A DNA stretch of 64,000 nucleotides, taken from assembly GCA_956465555.1 (NCBI GenBank), contig OY101121.1, forward strand, positions 1,574,722 through 1,638,721, read 5' to 3'. Source of the stretch: Nitzschia sp. pyKryTriq1 (taxonomy: Eukaryota; Bacillariophyta; Bacillariophyceae; Bacillariales; Bacillariaceae). This document shows positions 11,103 to 21,088 of the stretch, piece by piece (position 1 is the stretch's first letter; each line of letters begins with the position of its first letter). The notes under the pieces are model-generated. The model was given only the letters and a program-made list of their open reading frames with translations, was not told the origin of the DNA and made no database searches. The translations under genes were made by a program, and so were the position numbers.

Positions 11103-11459
11103 GATAGATGTCTCTGTCAGACTTTTTCGGATCTTTTTCTGGATTGTTACTACCACAATTTCAGCACAAGTAAGAGGGAGCTGAGAGTTATCTTCTATCC
11201 TTTGGCTGTATCTACGATGATTCCTTCGCGTAGACTACTCGAAGTAAAAAAGATAACAAGTCGTTCGGATCATTGGCTGGTATTAGACAGAGTGTGCGAT
11301 GCAGATGTACTACAGTATGATGTGTGTTAGAGTTGTTGCGCGTGCGCCGCTCTTACGAGCGTGCACCCCAGGTTTGTCGACTAACGTACAGTTGGTAATA
11401 ATTGAACTGAACACAACATGCTGACCTTATTGCAGTCCCAGCTAATGATCAATTTTCGC
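11103..11459. other. 3'-3' spacer, nothing recognised
   Basis: About 360 bp between the converging 3' ends of the mitochondrial protein gene and the KDEL receptor gene. It must hold both 3' UTRs. No feature is visible. Confidence 0.4.
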
Positions 11460-12402
11460 TTAGCTGGTGGTCGGCAACGAAAATTTGCCGCCCTTTGATT
11501 TACTATGACGAAAAAATGAAATGGAGGCAACACGAAACAGTGAGATTTCGATAACTTTCATCCGACATGAGGAGTCGTCGTCATGCATGCTCCATCCACT
11601 CGTCTGGAAACAAACGTACCTTTTCACGTAGTAGTAAAAGAAATCAGCATATAACAAAGTTTGAATCACCCCACAGATATAGACGACCCAATGATGTCTG
11701 TAGTTCTTCTCAGTGTTCGCACGGTAAATCCAATTCAGAATGTACAAGCCCCGATAGGCACCCATGAAGAAAATGTAATTTCCAGTCAAGTTTTCAACTT
11801 CTCGGTAGCGTTGAAGGACAATCAACTGGGGGAGAATTGCAATCGCCTCTAGATAGATCGAGAAAGTCCACAGAAGCTCCATTAGACTAAACTCCGAAAT
11901 GCCCGATCCGATCAAATGTGTCAAAAAGGCAAGCGCAAAACAAGGGGCTGCTCCAAACTTCCAATGCAAGAAGGCATCCTGACTCTTATCGTAGGTGCTC
12001 TTGATTGGTTCCTGGAATTTGATAGTGTAAACGATCATTGCTGTCGATCCGATGTAAACCATCTTCATCACCGAGTTGTACAGTGAGTAAAATGTGGTAA
12101 ACAGATCCAGATACCGAGTGATAAAGACAACAAGGAAAAGTTCGTGCGATCGCACGGAAATACCTGTGTCATAAGAATAGTATGGGTATAGACATTATTG
12201 CAGAAAAACCAACAACGGAAAAGTTGAGACAACTACTTCATTCTCAAACAAGACCTTCTCATGGTGCGCACACACAACGGTCGGAGTAATCATTGGCCCA
12301 ACAAGACGTACCCTGAGCATTCCGAGCAACTCGGAGCCGAAGCAACAGCACGATGATGCTGAAGAGATGCGACATATCGCCGGACAGCCGAAAGATATTC
12401 AT
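11460..12402 (-). CDS. ERD2: KDEL receptor (ER lumen protein retaining receptor)
   Basis: ERD2 is a seven-helix receptor that captures escaped ER proteins with K/HDEL tails in the Golgi and returns them in COPI vesicles. Three exons were resolved: 12402-12312, 12163-11620 and 11502-11460, with introns of 148 and 117 bp (both GTACGT donors). The start MNIFRLSGDMSH and the junction RNAQG-ISVRSHEL match the family exactly. Further hallmarks are TRYLDLFT, the WTFSIYLEAIAILPQL helix, TGNYIFFMGAYRGLYILNWIYR, and a short basic C-tail (YYYVKSKSKGGK) encoded mostly by the tiny third exon. The product is 225 residues, close to the usual 210-220. Confidence 0.96.
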
Positions 12403-12845
12403 GGTTACAGTTTCTCTCTTGAAAGATGTGAAAGATAGTAATAAAATGACTTTGCTGCTCGAGATATGCCGCAATGCTGCAAATAAGAAGCGGAGAGCGT
12501 CCGCAATCCGCAACAACAACGTTGCGGCCGGCGGATGGCCTCAACGAAAAAAGGTCGAGTTGTTGTGACGAGCGCGCGTGCAATGACCTCGAGACTCGCG
12601 ACCGTTCCGTCCGTTTGGGGCTTGGGGCTTGGGCGGGGCGGCGGGCAGGCAGGGGGCAGGAAGGGGAGGGCCACCGGTGTACTGTACCGGTACCCTGGTA
12701 CTGTACAATTTCAGTACTGTTACTGTACCGGTCATACAGTACCGGTACCGCGGTACGAGTAGTGGCACGACAGACAGTCTTGCTGTCAAGTCGTTTGAGT
12801 CAGTCGTCGTCGACTTTGCAGGCAGCAGGCAGGCAGGCAGACATA

Positions 12846-12966
12846 CAGGGATCAATAAATACGAGGGAGGTGCCAAGCCGCACGATGGCTCGTGAAAAGA
12901 AAAATTCCCTTTGGGGAATTTCGCCTCCCATGCACTTGGGACATCCCTCGTATTTATTGATCCCTG
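12846..12966. repeat. 121-bp imperfect palindrome
   Basis: Outer arms 12846-12868 and 12944-12966 are perfect 23-bp inverted repeats. The similarity continues inwards with a few mismatches to about 12878/12934, and the centre is a further small hairpin (AAATTCCC/GGGAATTT). The whole could form a long cruciform. It directly abuts the CAGA microsatellite. Confidence 0.85.
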
Positions 12967-13180
<214 letters not shown>

Positions 13181-13412
13181 GCCAGACAGGCGTACCAAGA
13201 CCCAAACGGCGTGATGCAAGAATGGAGAAGTCTCTCGTCGATCATCGTCGATGTTGATCTTATGAGATGATGCTTCTCATTTTTTTTCTCCTCATTCCTC
13301 ATTCCCCAAATCTCCATGATAATATGGTCTTCCAACGCCACTTTTGCATCGTCTCATAAAAGTCAAATAATATCAAATTTCATCAACAGCTAAAACAATT
13401 TTTCTAAAAAAA

Positions 13413-14402
13413 ATGGCCAAAACACGATGGTTTCCTGAGTTTGTCAAGGAGGAGCTTCCTTCCGATGTCAGTGGCAAAGTTTTCGTCATTACTGGGACAA
13501 CATCTGGCACAGGTTTCGTTGCTGCCAAGACAGCCGCTCAATTGGGCGGAGAGGTCGTCATGCTCAACCGAGATTCCAGCCGAGTTGCCGATATGTTGGA
13601 TAAATTGAAGAAAGAGGTACCCGAGGGCAAGTTTGTTGCCGTGGAATGCGATCTTCAGGATTTCTCTTCGGTCCGAAAAGCTATTCAAGAAATCAAGTCG
13701 AAGTATTCCAAGATTTACTGTCTTGCCAACAACGCGGGCATCATGGCCACTCCAGACAAGGCTACTGTCGACGGCTACGACACTCAAATGCAAACAAATC
13801 ATCTTTCACACTTTTTGATCACAGCAGAGCTGCTACCGCTCCTGGAAGCCGAGGCCAACGAGGCTGCCGGGGATGCCCGCATCGTGAACCACTCCAGTAA
13901 CGCACGTCACCTGACACCCAAACACTGTCTTGAAGAAAAATATTTCGGGAAGAATGGAGGAAATCTTGGGGGTGATGAAATCAAAATGATGAAAGGGCCT
14001 TGTTGGGAAAGATACTTTCAGAGTAAATTGGCGAATGCTGTCTTCAATAAGGGGCTTCATGACAAATTGCAACTGAAGAATTCAAAGGTCCGAGCTGTCT
14101 GCGTCGACCCTGGAGGCTCCGACACCAATCTGGGCGATCACTTGAACACGGGAATGCTTACTAGTTTTATTGTGAATTGGATATTCATGCCCTTCTTCGC
14201 CCAAAGCAGCGAGGACGGTACGATGGGTCTACTCAAGGGGATGATGGGCCCTGATGCAGAATCTGGCGTTCACTACGGGCCTGTAAGCATGTCGGGCAAA
14301 CCTGTCCCCAATCCTCTGAATCCGTACGAAACAGATCCTGAGTCAATCAAAATGTTATGGAAAACTAGTGAAGAAGCCACCGGTGTCTCTTTTGAGATCT
14401 AA
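13413..14402 (+). CDS. Short-chain dehydrogenase/reductase
   Basis: A 329-residue single-exon SDR of the retinol-dehydrogenase/WW-oxidoreductase-like branch. The Rossmann glycine motif is TGTTSGTG (residues about 26-33), followed by CDLQD, NNAG and the HSSN serine site. The catalytic pair appears as YFQSKLAN, the Y-x3-K motif, and VDPGGSDTNL follows the usual VHPG position. This layout predicts an NAD(P)H-dependent oxidoreductase of a lipophilic alcohol or ketone. There is no obvious signal peptide; a hydrophobic stretch around FIVNWIFMPFF could associate with membrane. The substrate is unknown. Confidence 0.9.
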   Translation: MAKTRWFPEFVKEELPSDVSGKVFVITGTTSGTGFVAAKTAAQLGGEVVMLNRDSSRVADMLDKLKKEVPEGKFVAVECDLQDFSSVRKAIQEIKSKYSKIYCLANNAGIMATPDKATVDGYDTQMQTNHLSHFLITAELLPLLEAEANEAAGDARIVNHSSNARHLTPKHCLEEKYFGKNGGNLGGDEIKMMKGPCWERYFQSKLANAVFNKGLHDKLQLKNSKVRAVCVDPGGSDTNLGDHLNTGMLTSFIVNWIFMPFFAQSSEDGTMGLLKGMMGPDAESGVHYGPVSMSGKPVPNPLNPYETDPESIKMLWKTSEEATGVSFEI

Positions 14403-14557
14403 AAGGGTTGTGACTCATGACATCGGAGGGTTACCCATAAAACGAGTTTTCTACTAGTAAATCTTGAATTGTCAACAATGTTAATGTTGAAAAACTTACA
14501 AAAACTACCGTGGATTAGAGTACGGCAGGCTATTGAACCAAATTGGCGAGTTCCCGC

Positions 14558-16630
14558 TTAACGTCGAAGTCGGCGACTCTTGTGCATAGTAGCCAGGACG
14601 ACAAAAGCAGCACAACTCACCAGTCCAAATACTGCCGACCATGACGGCTTTGTCAGTGGTTGGTTCCTGAAGGAAGGAAAAGACGTGAGATCCTCGTACT
14701 CGTCCAGATCGTCATCCATTCTAGATTTTCGCACTAAAGCGAATAACTCGTCCCGATAACTTTCCATGACCTGTAGCATCTCAGGTAGATCAAAGCTTAT
14801 TCGTCTCAGGCTGAATCCGTTGGTCGGACGCTTGAAGGCTATCATCGCCAAGAAACCCAATGAGCAAACAAAATTTGCTGCACATTCGTTTTCCCTGGCG
14901 ACTCTTTCGCGCCATTCTGCCAAGTCTTCGTACAATTGTAGCTGCGATGGCGTCCAATCGATGCCTTCGCTTTTGCATCGGACTAGCAGTGCCTTAAAGT
15001 CAGAGTTTCTGAGGGCGGGTTCTGTGTTCTCGGTCCAAAGATCAAGGCACCGATCTTGACTGCGGGAAATGGCTTGCATCAATGCTAGATTCATCCGCAG
15101 CTCGTAGGCGTCGAAGTGGGACTGTCTCTCCCCATGTTCTCCTATTGATTCAGTAGGCTCCATCATGGCATTATGATAGGTGGACGTGTCGGAAATGTTG
15201 TCAGTTGGCGTTTGAAAGCCCGAATCGTCACTGCATTCATCAACAAAGGCCTCCTCGTCTTCGTCGAAATTTCGAAGCATGGCAGCCATCGAATTCCTCA
15301 CTTGCTGTGCTTCTGCGTCACGAAGGTCCTTCTCCCATAATTGTGGTTTCGCCAAGTCTCGCATCATAAGTCTCCTCAATTGGATCAAGTAGTGGACATC
15401 ATATCGGCCGTAGCGTATCATTGGCTCTGAAAGTGGCCGACGAGTCCAATCTGTCGTTTGATATTCTTGTTTCAGGGTTTCATAGATACTGCAGTTGGGC
15501 AATCGATAGAAGTCACAAACCTTTGCAAGGCCTTTGCTTGGTAGACCCAAACACGCAGCCGCCTCATACGTATCAAACGCATTTACGACAAAGATCCCAA
15601 AGTCTCGATGCAATGAACGGACATCCAAACCACCAATCGAGTGACCAATTTTGACAATATTTGGGTCGGCAAAGAAAGGTGCCAGCAGATTCACGGAATC
15701 CCAAACGCCTGGTGCCAATGGATCAATAACGTACTCCCTACCGTTGCTGGTCGCTAGTTGAATTAAGCAGGTCACTTGCAAGTACTTGGATTTATTGTAG
15801 CATTCCAAATCAAAGGCAATCTCTGTGGTACCAGACTCTTTCAACTCTTGAAAACATTGCTGCATCTTCTCGGGCGAGTCTACTAGCATCCAATCGTCCC
15901 CTTCAAAACTTGGTGGTGTCGTCTGTGATAAATCTTCGGATTCCATAGCGTTGAAATCCAAAAGGTCGATCCCGTCCCTCAAGCATTCTCCAGGCTGATC
16001 CACCAATCGAAAGACCGCCTTGCGCCCTCGTTTGGTAGCCTTCTTGGGATCTATTGCTGCTTCATTGTCACCGAGATTGGTCGGCCGTCGCAACGCCCAA
16101 GGTGTGAACTGAGAAAGTGTTGAGAGTGTCTTGGAACTTTGTCGCAGCTGCTTTTGATACTCTTCGTCTTGAAAACCGGGAATATATTCAAATCCATCCC
16201 GATAAATGGAAACGACCACGCATCGATCGACTTTTTGGCGACCTATGCTGGTGTGGTAAAGGCCTAGATCGGTACATACTTCATGGATTGTCTTTCGCTG
16301 TTTCTGAGAAAAGCCTTTTGGGAATACCAAGTACGGTTGTTGCAATGTCTCCACAGTTAATATAGGGAGCTGCGTGTCGAAAATGGTGGGTATATCGGTA
16401 TCGAAGGAGGGGAGTGGTTCGCCTCGCAACAGGCAAAACGCCCCATTTTGATAGTGTTCTAAATATCGTACCAGAAACTTGCGATCGCCCATGGAAACCG
16501 ATTGCTTGGATGCATCGGCAGTATTGGTGGAAATAGCGACTCCACCAGAGTTCGCGCTGCTGGAATCATGGGATTGTTCGGAAACATCGTTCAAAGTCGC
16601 TTGCCAACGTTTCCGTCGAAATCTTCCCAT
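14558..16630 (-). CDS. DEDDy 3'-5' exonuclease with C-terminal membrane anchor
   Basis: A 690-residue RNase D/EXD-type exonuclease. The start at 16630 is the first ATG. Residues about 95-155 look like an R3H-type nucleic-acid-binding segment (GFSQKQRKTIHEV, then DRCVVVSIY). The DEDDy core follows: Exo I AFDLECYN, Exo II IGHSIGGLDVRSLHRDF, and Exo III YGRYDVHYL, so all four acidic residues and the tyrosine are present. No clear HRDC domain is seen; the next region is acidic and then helical. The last 25 residues are a hydrophobic helix (WSAVFGLVSCAAFVVLATM) followed by KSRRLRR, which looks like a tail anchor. The enzyme may therefore sit on mitochondria or ER with its catalytic part in the cytosol. 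Confidence 0.88.
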   Translation of the reverse strand: MGRFRRKRWQATLNDVSEQSHDSSSANSGGVAISTNTADASKQSVSMGDRKFLVRYLEHYQNGAFCLLRGEPLPSFDTDIPTIFDTQLPILTVETLQQPYLVFPKGFSQKQRKTIHEVCTDLGLYHTSIGRQKVDRCVVVSIYRDGFEYIPGFQDEEYQKQLRQSSKTLSTLSQFTPWALRRPTNLGDNEAAIDPKKATKRGRKAVFRLVDQPGECLRDGIDLLDFNAMESEDLSQTTPPSFEGDDWMLVDSPEKMQQCFQELKESGTTEIAFDLECYNKSKYLQVTCLIQLATSNGREYVIDPLAPGVWDSVNLLAPFFADPNIVKIGHSIGGLDVRSLHRDFGIFVVNAFDTYEAAACLGLPSKGLAKVCDFYRLPNCSIYETLKQEYQTTDWTRRPLSEPMIRYGRYDVHYLIQLRRLMMRDLAKPQLWEKDLRDAEAQQVRNSMAAMLRNFDEDEEAFVDECSDDSGFQTPTDNISDTSTYHNAMMEPTESIGEHGERQSHFDAYELRMNLALMQAISRSQDRCLDLWTENTEPALRNSDFKALLVRCKSEGIDWTPSQLQLYEDLAEWRERVARENECAANFVCSLGFLAMIAFKRPTNGFSLRRISFDLPEMLQVMESYRDELFALVRKSRMDDDLDEYEDLTSFPSFRNQPLTKPSWSAVFGLVSCAAFVVLATMHKSRRLRR

Positions 16631-17265
16631 TATAGACCAGTCCAGTCCTTGTGATTTCCCGACCAAACTGCAATTAACAAGGAGGGTTAAAGTAATAGAT
16701 TTGACTCAAGATAGAGTCAAGGCCCAATCGCAGCAACAAGAGAAGACAACAACAAAAACCAAACATGTACATCCCGGATCCTGGATTGCCCGCTGTTGCG
16801 ATCCTCCTTTATTTTGCGCGCGAAAGATTACCTACGCATGATATGCCCCGCAGTGTGACGTACTCGTAGTAATACTGTACGAGTACTTCTGACGCGCACG
16901 CAGTTCCCGCCGCGCGTTTTGAAAGAAAGATATTCCGGTCTACCGCGCGTATGTATGAGCTGTATTGAGTATTATGACACACGCGAAAAGAAGGAGCTCT
17001 TTTCGCAACGATTAACGTTTCGAGGTCCAACGCATCTCAGCAGTCAGCATAATAATAGTGATGAGTCGAAAGACAGTGTCATATTATAAACAAGCAACTT
17101 CTGACAACACCAGCATCTCCCTTCACTCTCAGGTTCCAAAAGAAGACAAGACCTGGTCCTCGAAAGCGTTCACGTTGTGACTTGAAGATTCGAAGATTTG
17201 CTTTAACGCGTCGTCGCTGTTTGGAGTTGTGATACGTCGGACTTACTGAACACAGAATTTTTTTA
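16631..17265. promoter_or_regulatory. Divergent intergenic region
   Basis: About 635 bp between the start codons of the exonuclease (minus) and the SGNH hydrolase (plus). It must carry both promoters. A GTAC-rich patch lies at 16858-16888. No specific binding site is claimed. Confidence 0.4.
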
Positions 17266-18363
17266 ATGGGGCAAAAGTCTGCAGAGTCTGGTCCAAGAGG
17301 GCGTGTATTGCGATCTCCAAGCTCTAGTAGGATGAGCTGCAGCCCCCGAGTAACCACCCTACTGAGTGGTTTGTGTGGCCTAGTGATATTCTTTTTGCTG
17401 CGAAATCCCGACTCCTTGACTGCAGGAACGATAATCCAAAAATGGTTCGATAACTCCACAATCATCATCGAGCAAAGACTGACGGCATGTGATGCCTTCG
17501 AGTGGCATGACAGTAGCCAGAATTACTTGGAAGAACTGATGCTGGCGACCAAGAAATGGCCACGCGATCAAGATTTCAACGTCGCAAGCCATTGCATTTA
17601 CGAGCACGAGGACGAAGAACACCTGAAACAGTGTCAATGCCGGAATCCAACCATTCCAGTACCCCGGACCGCAGAATTCTGGCAGGCTGCCTTCCAGCGG
17701 AATCAAGCTTTCGTGAAGAGAGAATCGTCCTTGTCGCCGGAGGGTCGATCGTTTGATAGTATGCTAGATGTTGTGTTGCTCGGAGACTCGATCACAGAAC
17801 ACTGGATTGGAGAGGCTGCTGGCAGGAAGAATGATGCCTTTGCTGAGCACTTCAACGCATTTCAGACGGTTCTCACGAGAAAGGGAGGAGGATCCATAGA
17901 TGCGATGGCGCTCGGTATTGCAGCTGATCGAATCCCAAATCTACTATTTCGCATTCAAGCAGGCCAGTATGCCCAGCTTCTCAAACCACGTATGTGGTGG
18001 GTTTTGATCGGAAGCAATGATATGGCTATGGGATGGTGCAACGAGGATGCGGTGCTAGCAGGAAATATTGCTATTGTGGAAGAAATCAGAGCTAGCCAAC
18101 CCGATGCAGTCATTGTGATCAATTCCATTCTACCCCGACTTCCGAAGGAGCTCCAACCCCATATTGATGGATTGAACGCTCGACTACGTGACTACGCCTG
18201 TGAGACCCAGGATGTTTATTTTTTCAATGCCACTTCTATATTCCGCGACGAAGAGGGTAACGTTCGGCATCTTCCAGATGGTGTACATCCAGATGGCTCG
18301 TCGTCATGGATTTGGGCACGTGAAATTGCAGCAACAGTCCAAGAATTGTCTGGAATGCGATGA
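17266..18363 (+). CDS. Membrane-anchored SGNH/GDSL hydrolase
   Basis: A 365-residue protein with a cytosolic basic start, one membrane segment (TLLSGLCGLVIFFLL, residues 27-41) and a lumenal or extracellular SGNH esterase domain. Block I is VVLLGDSITEHW (nucleophile Ser), the block II region is GIAADRIPNLLFRI, block III is WWVLIGSNDMAMG with the Asn, and block V is DGVHPDGSS with the catalytic Asp and His. This resembles platelet-activating-factor acetylhydrolase beta/gamma-type enzymes. A Cys-containing segment (CQCRNPTIPVPRT) before the domain hints at disulfides. It ends 21 bp from the converging TruA gene. The substrate is unknown, but an ester of a lipid or acetylated glycan is likely. 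Confidence 0.88.
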   Translation: MGQKSAESGPRGRVLRSPSSSRMSCSPRVTTLLSGLCGLVIFFLLRNPDSLTAGTIIQKWFDNSTIIIEQRLTACDAFEWHDSSQNYLEELMLATKKWPRDQDFNVASHCIYEHEDEEHLKQCQCRNPTIPVPRTAEFWQAAFQRNQAFVKRESSLSPEGRSFDSMLDVVLLGDSITEHWIGEAAGRKNDAFAEHFNAFQTVLTRKGGGSIDAMALGIAADRIPNLLFRIQAGQYAQLLKPRMWWVLIGSNDMAMGWCNEDAVLAGNIAIVEEIRASQPDAVIVINSILPRLPKELQPHIDGLNARLRDYACETQDVYFFNATSIFRDEEGNVRHLPDGVHPDGSSSWIWAREIAATVQELSGMR

Positions 18364-18384
18364 TTCAAATTTTATTTTTCTCGT

Positions 18385-19710
18385 TCAATAGCGAAGTGGC
18401 TGCCAATCAAGCTGCAGGGGTCCAAAATCCACATTTGCGAGCACAAGTCCATGGGCTGGTGCACACTCGAATTCTTTGCGACGGGGCTCTTGTCCAGGAA
18501 TCTCCCAGTTGCCAACTTCCACCGCGCGCTGCAAATCCTCGCAGTCCAGCTTTCCTGTTCCGACGGCCACCAACGCACCGACTAAGAAACGAACCATCTT
18601 GTAGAGGAAACGATCGCCTTCGACGGTCACTTTGTAGTACTGGATTGGAGGGGACAGTCCTTGAAAGTGCACTTCGGACGGCGCTGGCAGCTCTTCGATG
18701 CCCAAACGCATAAGAGTGCATTTGCTTGAGTCTGGATTTTCTTGGCCCATTCGTTGTTTCTTTCTGTCCTCAGGACCTCGTGGAGCACCTTGGAATGCCG
18801 TAAAACTATGTGTCCCGACCAGTATTTTACATCCTTGCTCAATTTTGGAGATGTCCAGACTCTCACCAACGTACCAGGCAAATCTTGCCATCATTGGATC
18901 TTGAAAAGCCCCTACCGATAGCTTGTATTCGTACCGTTTGGATTGACTACTTAGGGTCGGATGGAAAGGGAGACCAGAGGATACAGTAACATTTGGTAGA
19001 TGTGCGATTCCCGTCACCTGGACATCTGATGGGAGCATGCGGTTCATTGCAAAGGCTAGCCGCGACAAGTTTCCATTCATCGGCAAAGGCTCAAAGTAGG
19101 AATGGTCGTTTGGAGATTCTGGGTGCGGCAGTCGCTTTCCAGGTATGGAACAGTGGATCGGAGATACCGATATATCAGAGTTACTCGTTTCTGCTTTCCC
19201 ATCGTTGTCAAGTTGTTCTAGTACGCCAGCTTGTAGACAATATATTTGAGCAATCATTCCTTGAGCGTGGACACCACGATCGGTGCGACTGCAACCTTCC
19301 ACGACAATGCGTCGAGGGTCGACATCCCCATAGATCTTGGCTAGATTTTTACGCAAAACCCCTTCGATGGAACGCACAAAACCTTTTGGTAAAATAGGTG
19401 AACCTTCCATCTTGTTTCGTCGCCTACTTCGTTTGGAAAATTTTGGGAGCTCCAATCCCTCGCCGCCTGTAGTACCATCGTTCGAAGCGCTCCACCCAGT
19501 GCATCTGGTACCATCATAGGAGATACGAAGAATGGCACTAGTCGAAGTGAAATACTGTGATTCGCCGCCATCCACTTGTGTAGACGACCTTTTCGAAACG
19601 GTTGCTCTACTGAATCGTTTTGGCGGCTGAAAAGACCAGCATCGCTGCCATCGAAAGTTTACGAAAGAAATAAGAAGAGCTGGAACCAACCTTCCGAGAA
19701 AAGATCTCAT
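18385..19710 (-). CDS. TruA-type tRNA pseudouridine synthase
   Basis: Converts uridine to pseudouridine in tRNA (positions 38-40 for bacterial TruA). The catalytic Asp is in CSRTDRGVHA. Further family blocks are ISYDGTRCTGW near the start, FHPTLSSQSKRYEY, GTHSFTAFQG, and FLYKMVRFLVGALVAVGTGKL near the end. The product has 441 residues, longer than bacterial TruA because of an N-terminal leader and inserts rich in Ser and Arg. The start at 19710 is the first ATG and gives a hydrophobic leader (LGRLVPALLISFVNF) followed by CWSFQPP. This weakly resembles the A-F cleavage site of diatom plastid leaders, so an organellar tRNA target is possible. The 3' end overlaps no gene but faces the SGNH hydrolase at 21 bp. 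Confidence 0.9.
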   Translation of the reverse strand: MRSFLGRLVPALLISFVNFRWQRCWSFQPPKRFSRATVSKRSSTQVDGGESQYFTSTSAILRISYDGTRCTGWSASNDGTTGGEGLELPKFSKRSRRRNKMEGSPILPKGFVRSIEGVLRKNLAKIYGDVDPRRIVVEGCSRTDRGVHAQGMIAQIYCLQAGVLEQLDNDGKAETSNSDISVSPIHCSIPGKRLPHPESPNDHSYFEPLPMNGNLSRLAFAMNRMLPSDVQVTGIAHLPNVTVSSGLPFHPTLSSQSKRYEYKLSVGAFQDPMMARFAWYVGESLDISKIEQGCKILVGTHSFTAFQGAPRGPEDRKKQRMGQENPDSSKCTLMRLGIEELPAPSEVHFQGLSPPIQYYKVTVEGDRFLYKMVRFLVGALVAVGTGKLDCEDLQRAVEVGNWEIPGQEPRRKEFECAPAHGLVLANVDFGPLQLDWQPLRY

Positions 19711-20194
19711 GGTGTTTCCAACAATTATGAATTGCACTTTGCACAAAACGCCAAAGGGTATTCATGCCGGTACCGTAGTGTGATGTTGTGATGGGTGCAA
19801 AAGATGCGCCGATAGTTTATCGGTATGAATACTGAATACCGTTCGTACCTGTAGGACGATGAAAGAATGAAGGGACAGCATAATACAGCATCATGGCGCG
19901 TAATCCAGACCGTAAACGGGAGGCAGACAGACATGTCGATGACTAGTTCGATCGGAATTCGACTCATCCGACTGCCAATTTCTTTTTTCAATGCCTACTA
20001 CCGGTTGCTAGCGAGCTCACTCTCTATAAAGAGAGGTAGACTACTCTCTCTCTACTCTACTCTCTCTCTACTCTAGAGTAGAGAGACTACTGTTAGCTAG
20101 GAGTAGTACAGAGAATCAATCGAGAATCCACACCACCTTCCTCTATTATCTAAAGTAGATTTACAAGTTACGGCGTCGAATGTTCTGGTGTCTC
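19711..20194. other. Spacer with CT/GA-rich tract
   Basis: No gene. A pyrimidine-rich, partly self-complementary CTCTCTAC tract lies at about 20018-20095. The region serves as 5' flank of the TruA gene and 3' flank of the TDP2-like gene. Confidence 0.45.
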
Positions 20195-21088
20195 TCAATC
20201 ACCCTCCTTTGGTTGCCATTTATACTGAAATGTAGTGGAAATACCAAAATGGTCGCTCAAAAAGTGGAACTTGTTGGTTACAGGTTTGTTCGCAATAAGC
20301 TCGAAGGAAAGAACCGATAGCGTTGCTTCGGGGGATTGGTCGGTAGCATAGATTCTATCGTACCGTGCATTGTATTGTCTCGTATCTTCCCCATAGTAAC
20401 GGTTGAATTGAGTACCGTGGTCCTTGGTATCCCAAGTCCATTTCGTTTTCCAATCGCTGCCAGCTAGTTTCCAAAATTCAACGAGTTCCAACTGATTCTC
20501 CATCACTTTATCTTCTGCAACACGCATGTTGGTATCTCCAGCAATGATCAATGGAGTACTAGATTCTCCCGCTGTTCGTATCAAGGCCTCCATTTCCATT
20601 CTACGATCCATGTTGCCATCTCCAAACGGAGCCAAATGGACGCTGGCGACCAAAAGTTCTCGGTTTCCGTGTGATAGTTTCGCCAAGACGGCAGGAACGC
20701 TACTTGTAGAGATAGGAGCCTGAAGAATCGGTACCAGTTCTGCCTGGATCCCTTTTCGCACCAGCAAAATGACATAGTCCATGTGCGAGCGAGTGTCGCC
20801 GACGGCGGTGTAGCCAGGAAACACTGCAGTTGCCCAAGCTACGGTGCCAGGGCATTCTTGAAGTGCCAGAATATCAGGATCGGTTAGTAAGATTTCATCA
20901 CGAATAGCAATGGTCGCATCGTTTTCCCCCCAGCCTTGAGGTGCTTCCTTGGACGGATGGCACCCTGCAATATTCATGGATACCAAAGTCAACCGTTCCA
21001 AAGATACCGCATTTCTACTGTTAGTAGTGTTGACGCTGTCATTGTTGCCCAGCAACTTGATTTTTTTTGTGGGAGGAGAAGACGTCAT
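20195..21088 (-). CDS. TDP2-like endonuclease/exonuclease/phosphatase protein
   Basis: A 297-residue EEP-superfamily enzyme. The metal and catalytic residues appear in order: SMNIAG (Asn), ALQECPG (Glu), ASVHLAPFGDG (His), IAGDTNMR (Asp and Asn), TWDT, RYDRIYA, and the terminal LSDHFGIS (Asp-His). GDTNMR plus TWDT plus RYDRIY is the pattern of tyrosyl-DNA phosphodiesterase 2, which removes topoisomerase II adducts from DNA 5' ends. The start at 21088 gives MTSSPPTKKIKLL, a basic patch compatible with a nuclear signal. The frame continues upstream through a hydrophobic stretch without an ATG before a stop, so a membrane-anchored form from an upstream exon cannot be ruled out. The alternative is a general EEP phosphodiesterase. 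Confidence 0.85.
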   Translation of the reverse strand: MTSSPPTKKIKLLGNNDSVNTTNSRNAVSLERLTLVSMNIAGCHPSKEAPQGWGENDATIAIRDEILLTDPDILALQECPGTVAWATAVFPGYTAVGDTRSHMDYVILLVRKGIQAELVPILQAPISTSSVPAVLAKLSHGNRELLVASVHLAPFGDGNMDRRMEMEALIRTAGESSTPLIIAGDTNMRVAEDKVMENQLELVEFWKLAGSDWKTKWTWDTKDHGTQFNRYYGEDTRQYNARYDRIYATDQSPEATLSVLSFELIANKPVTNKFHFLSDHFGISTTFQYKWQPKEGD

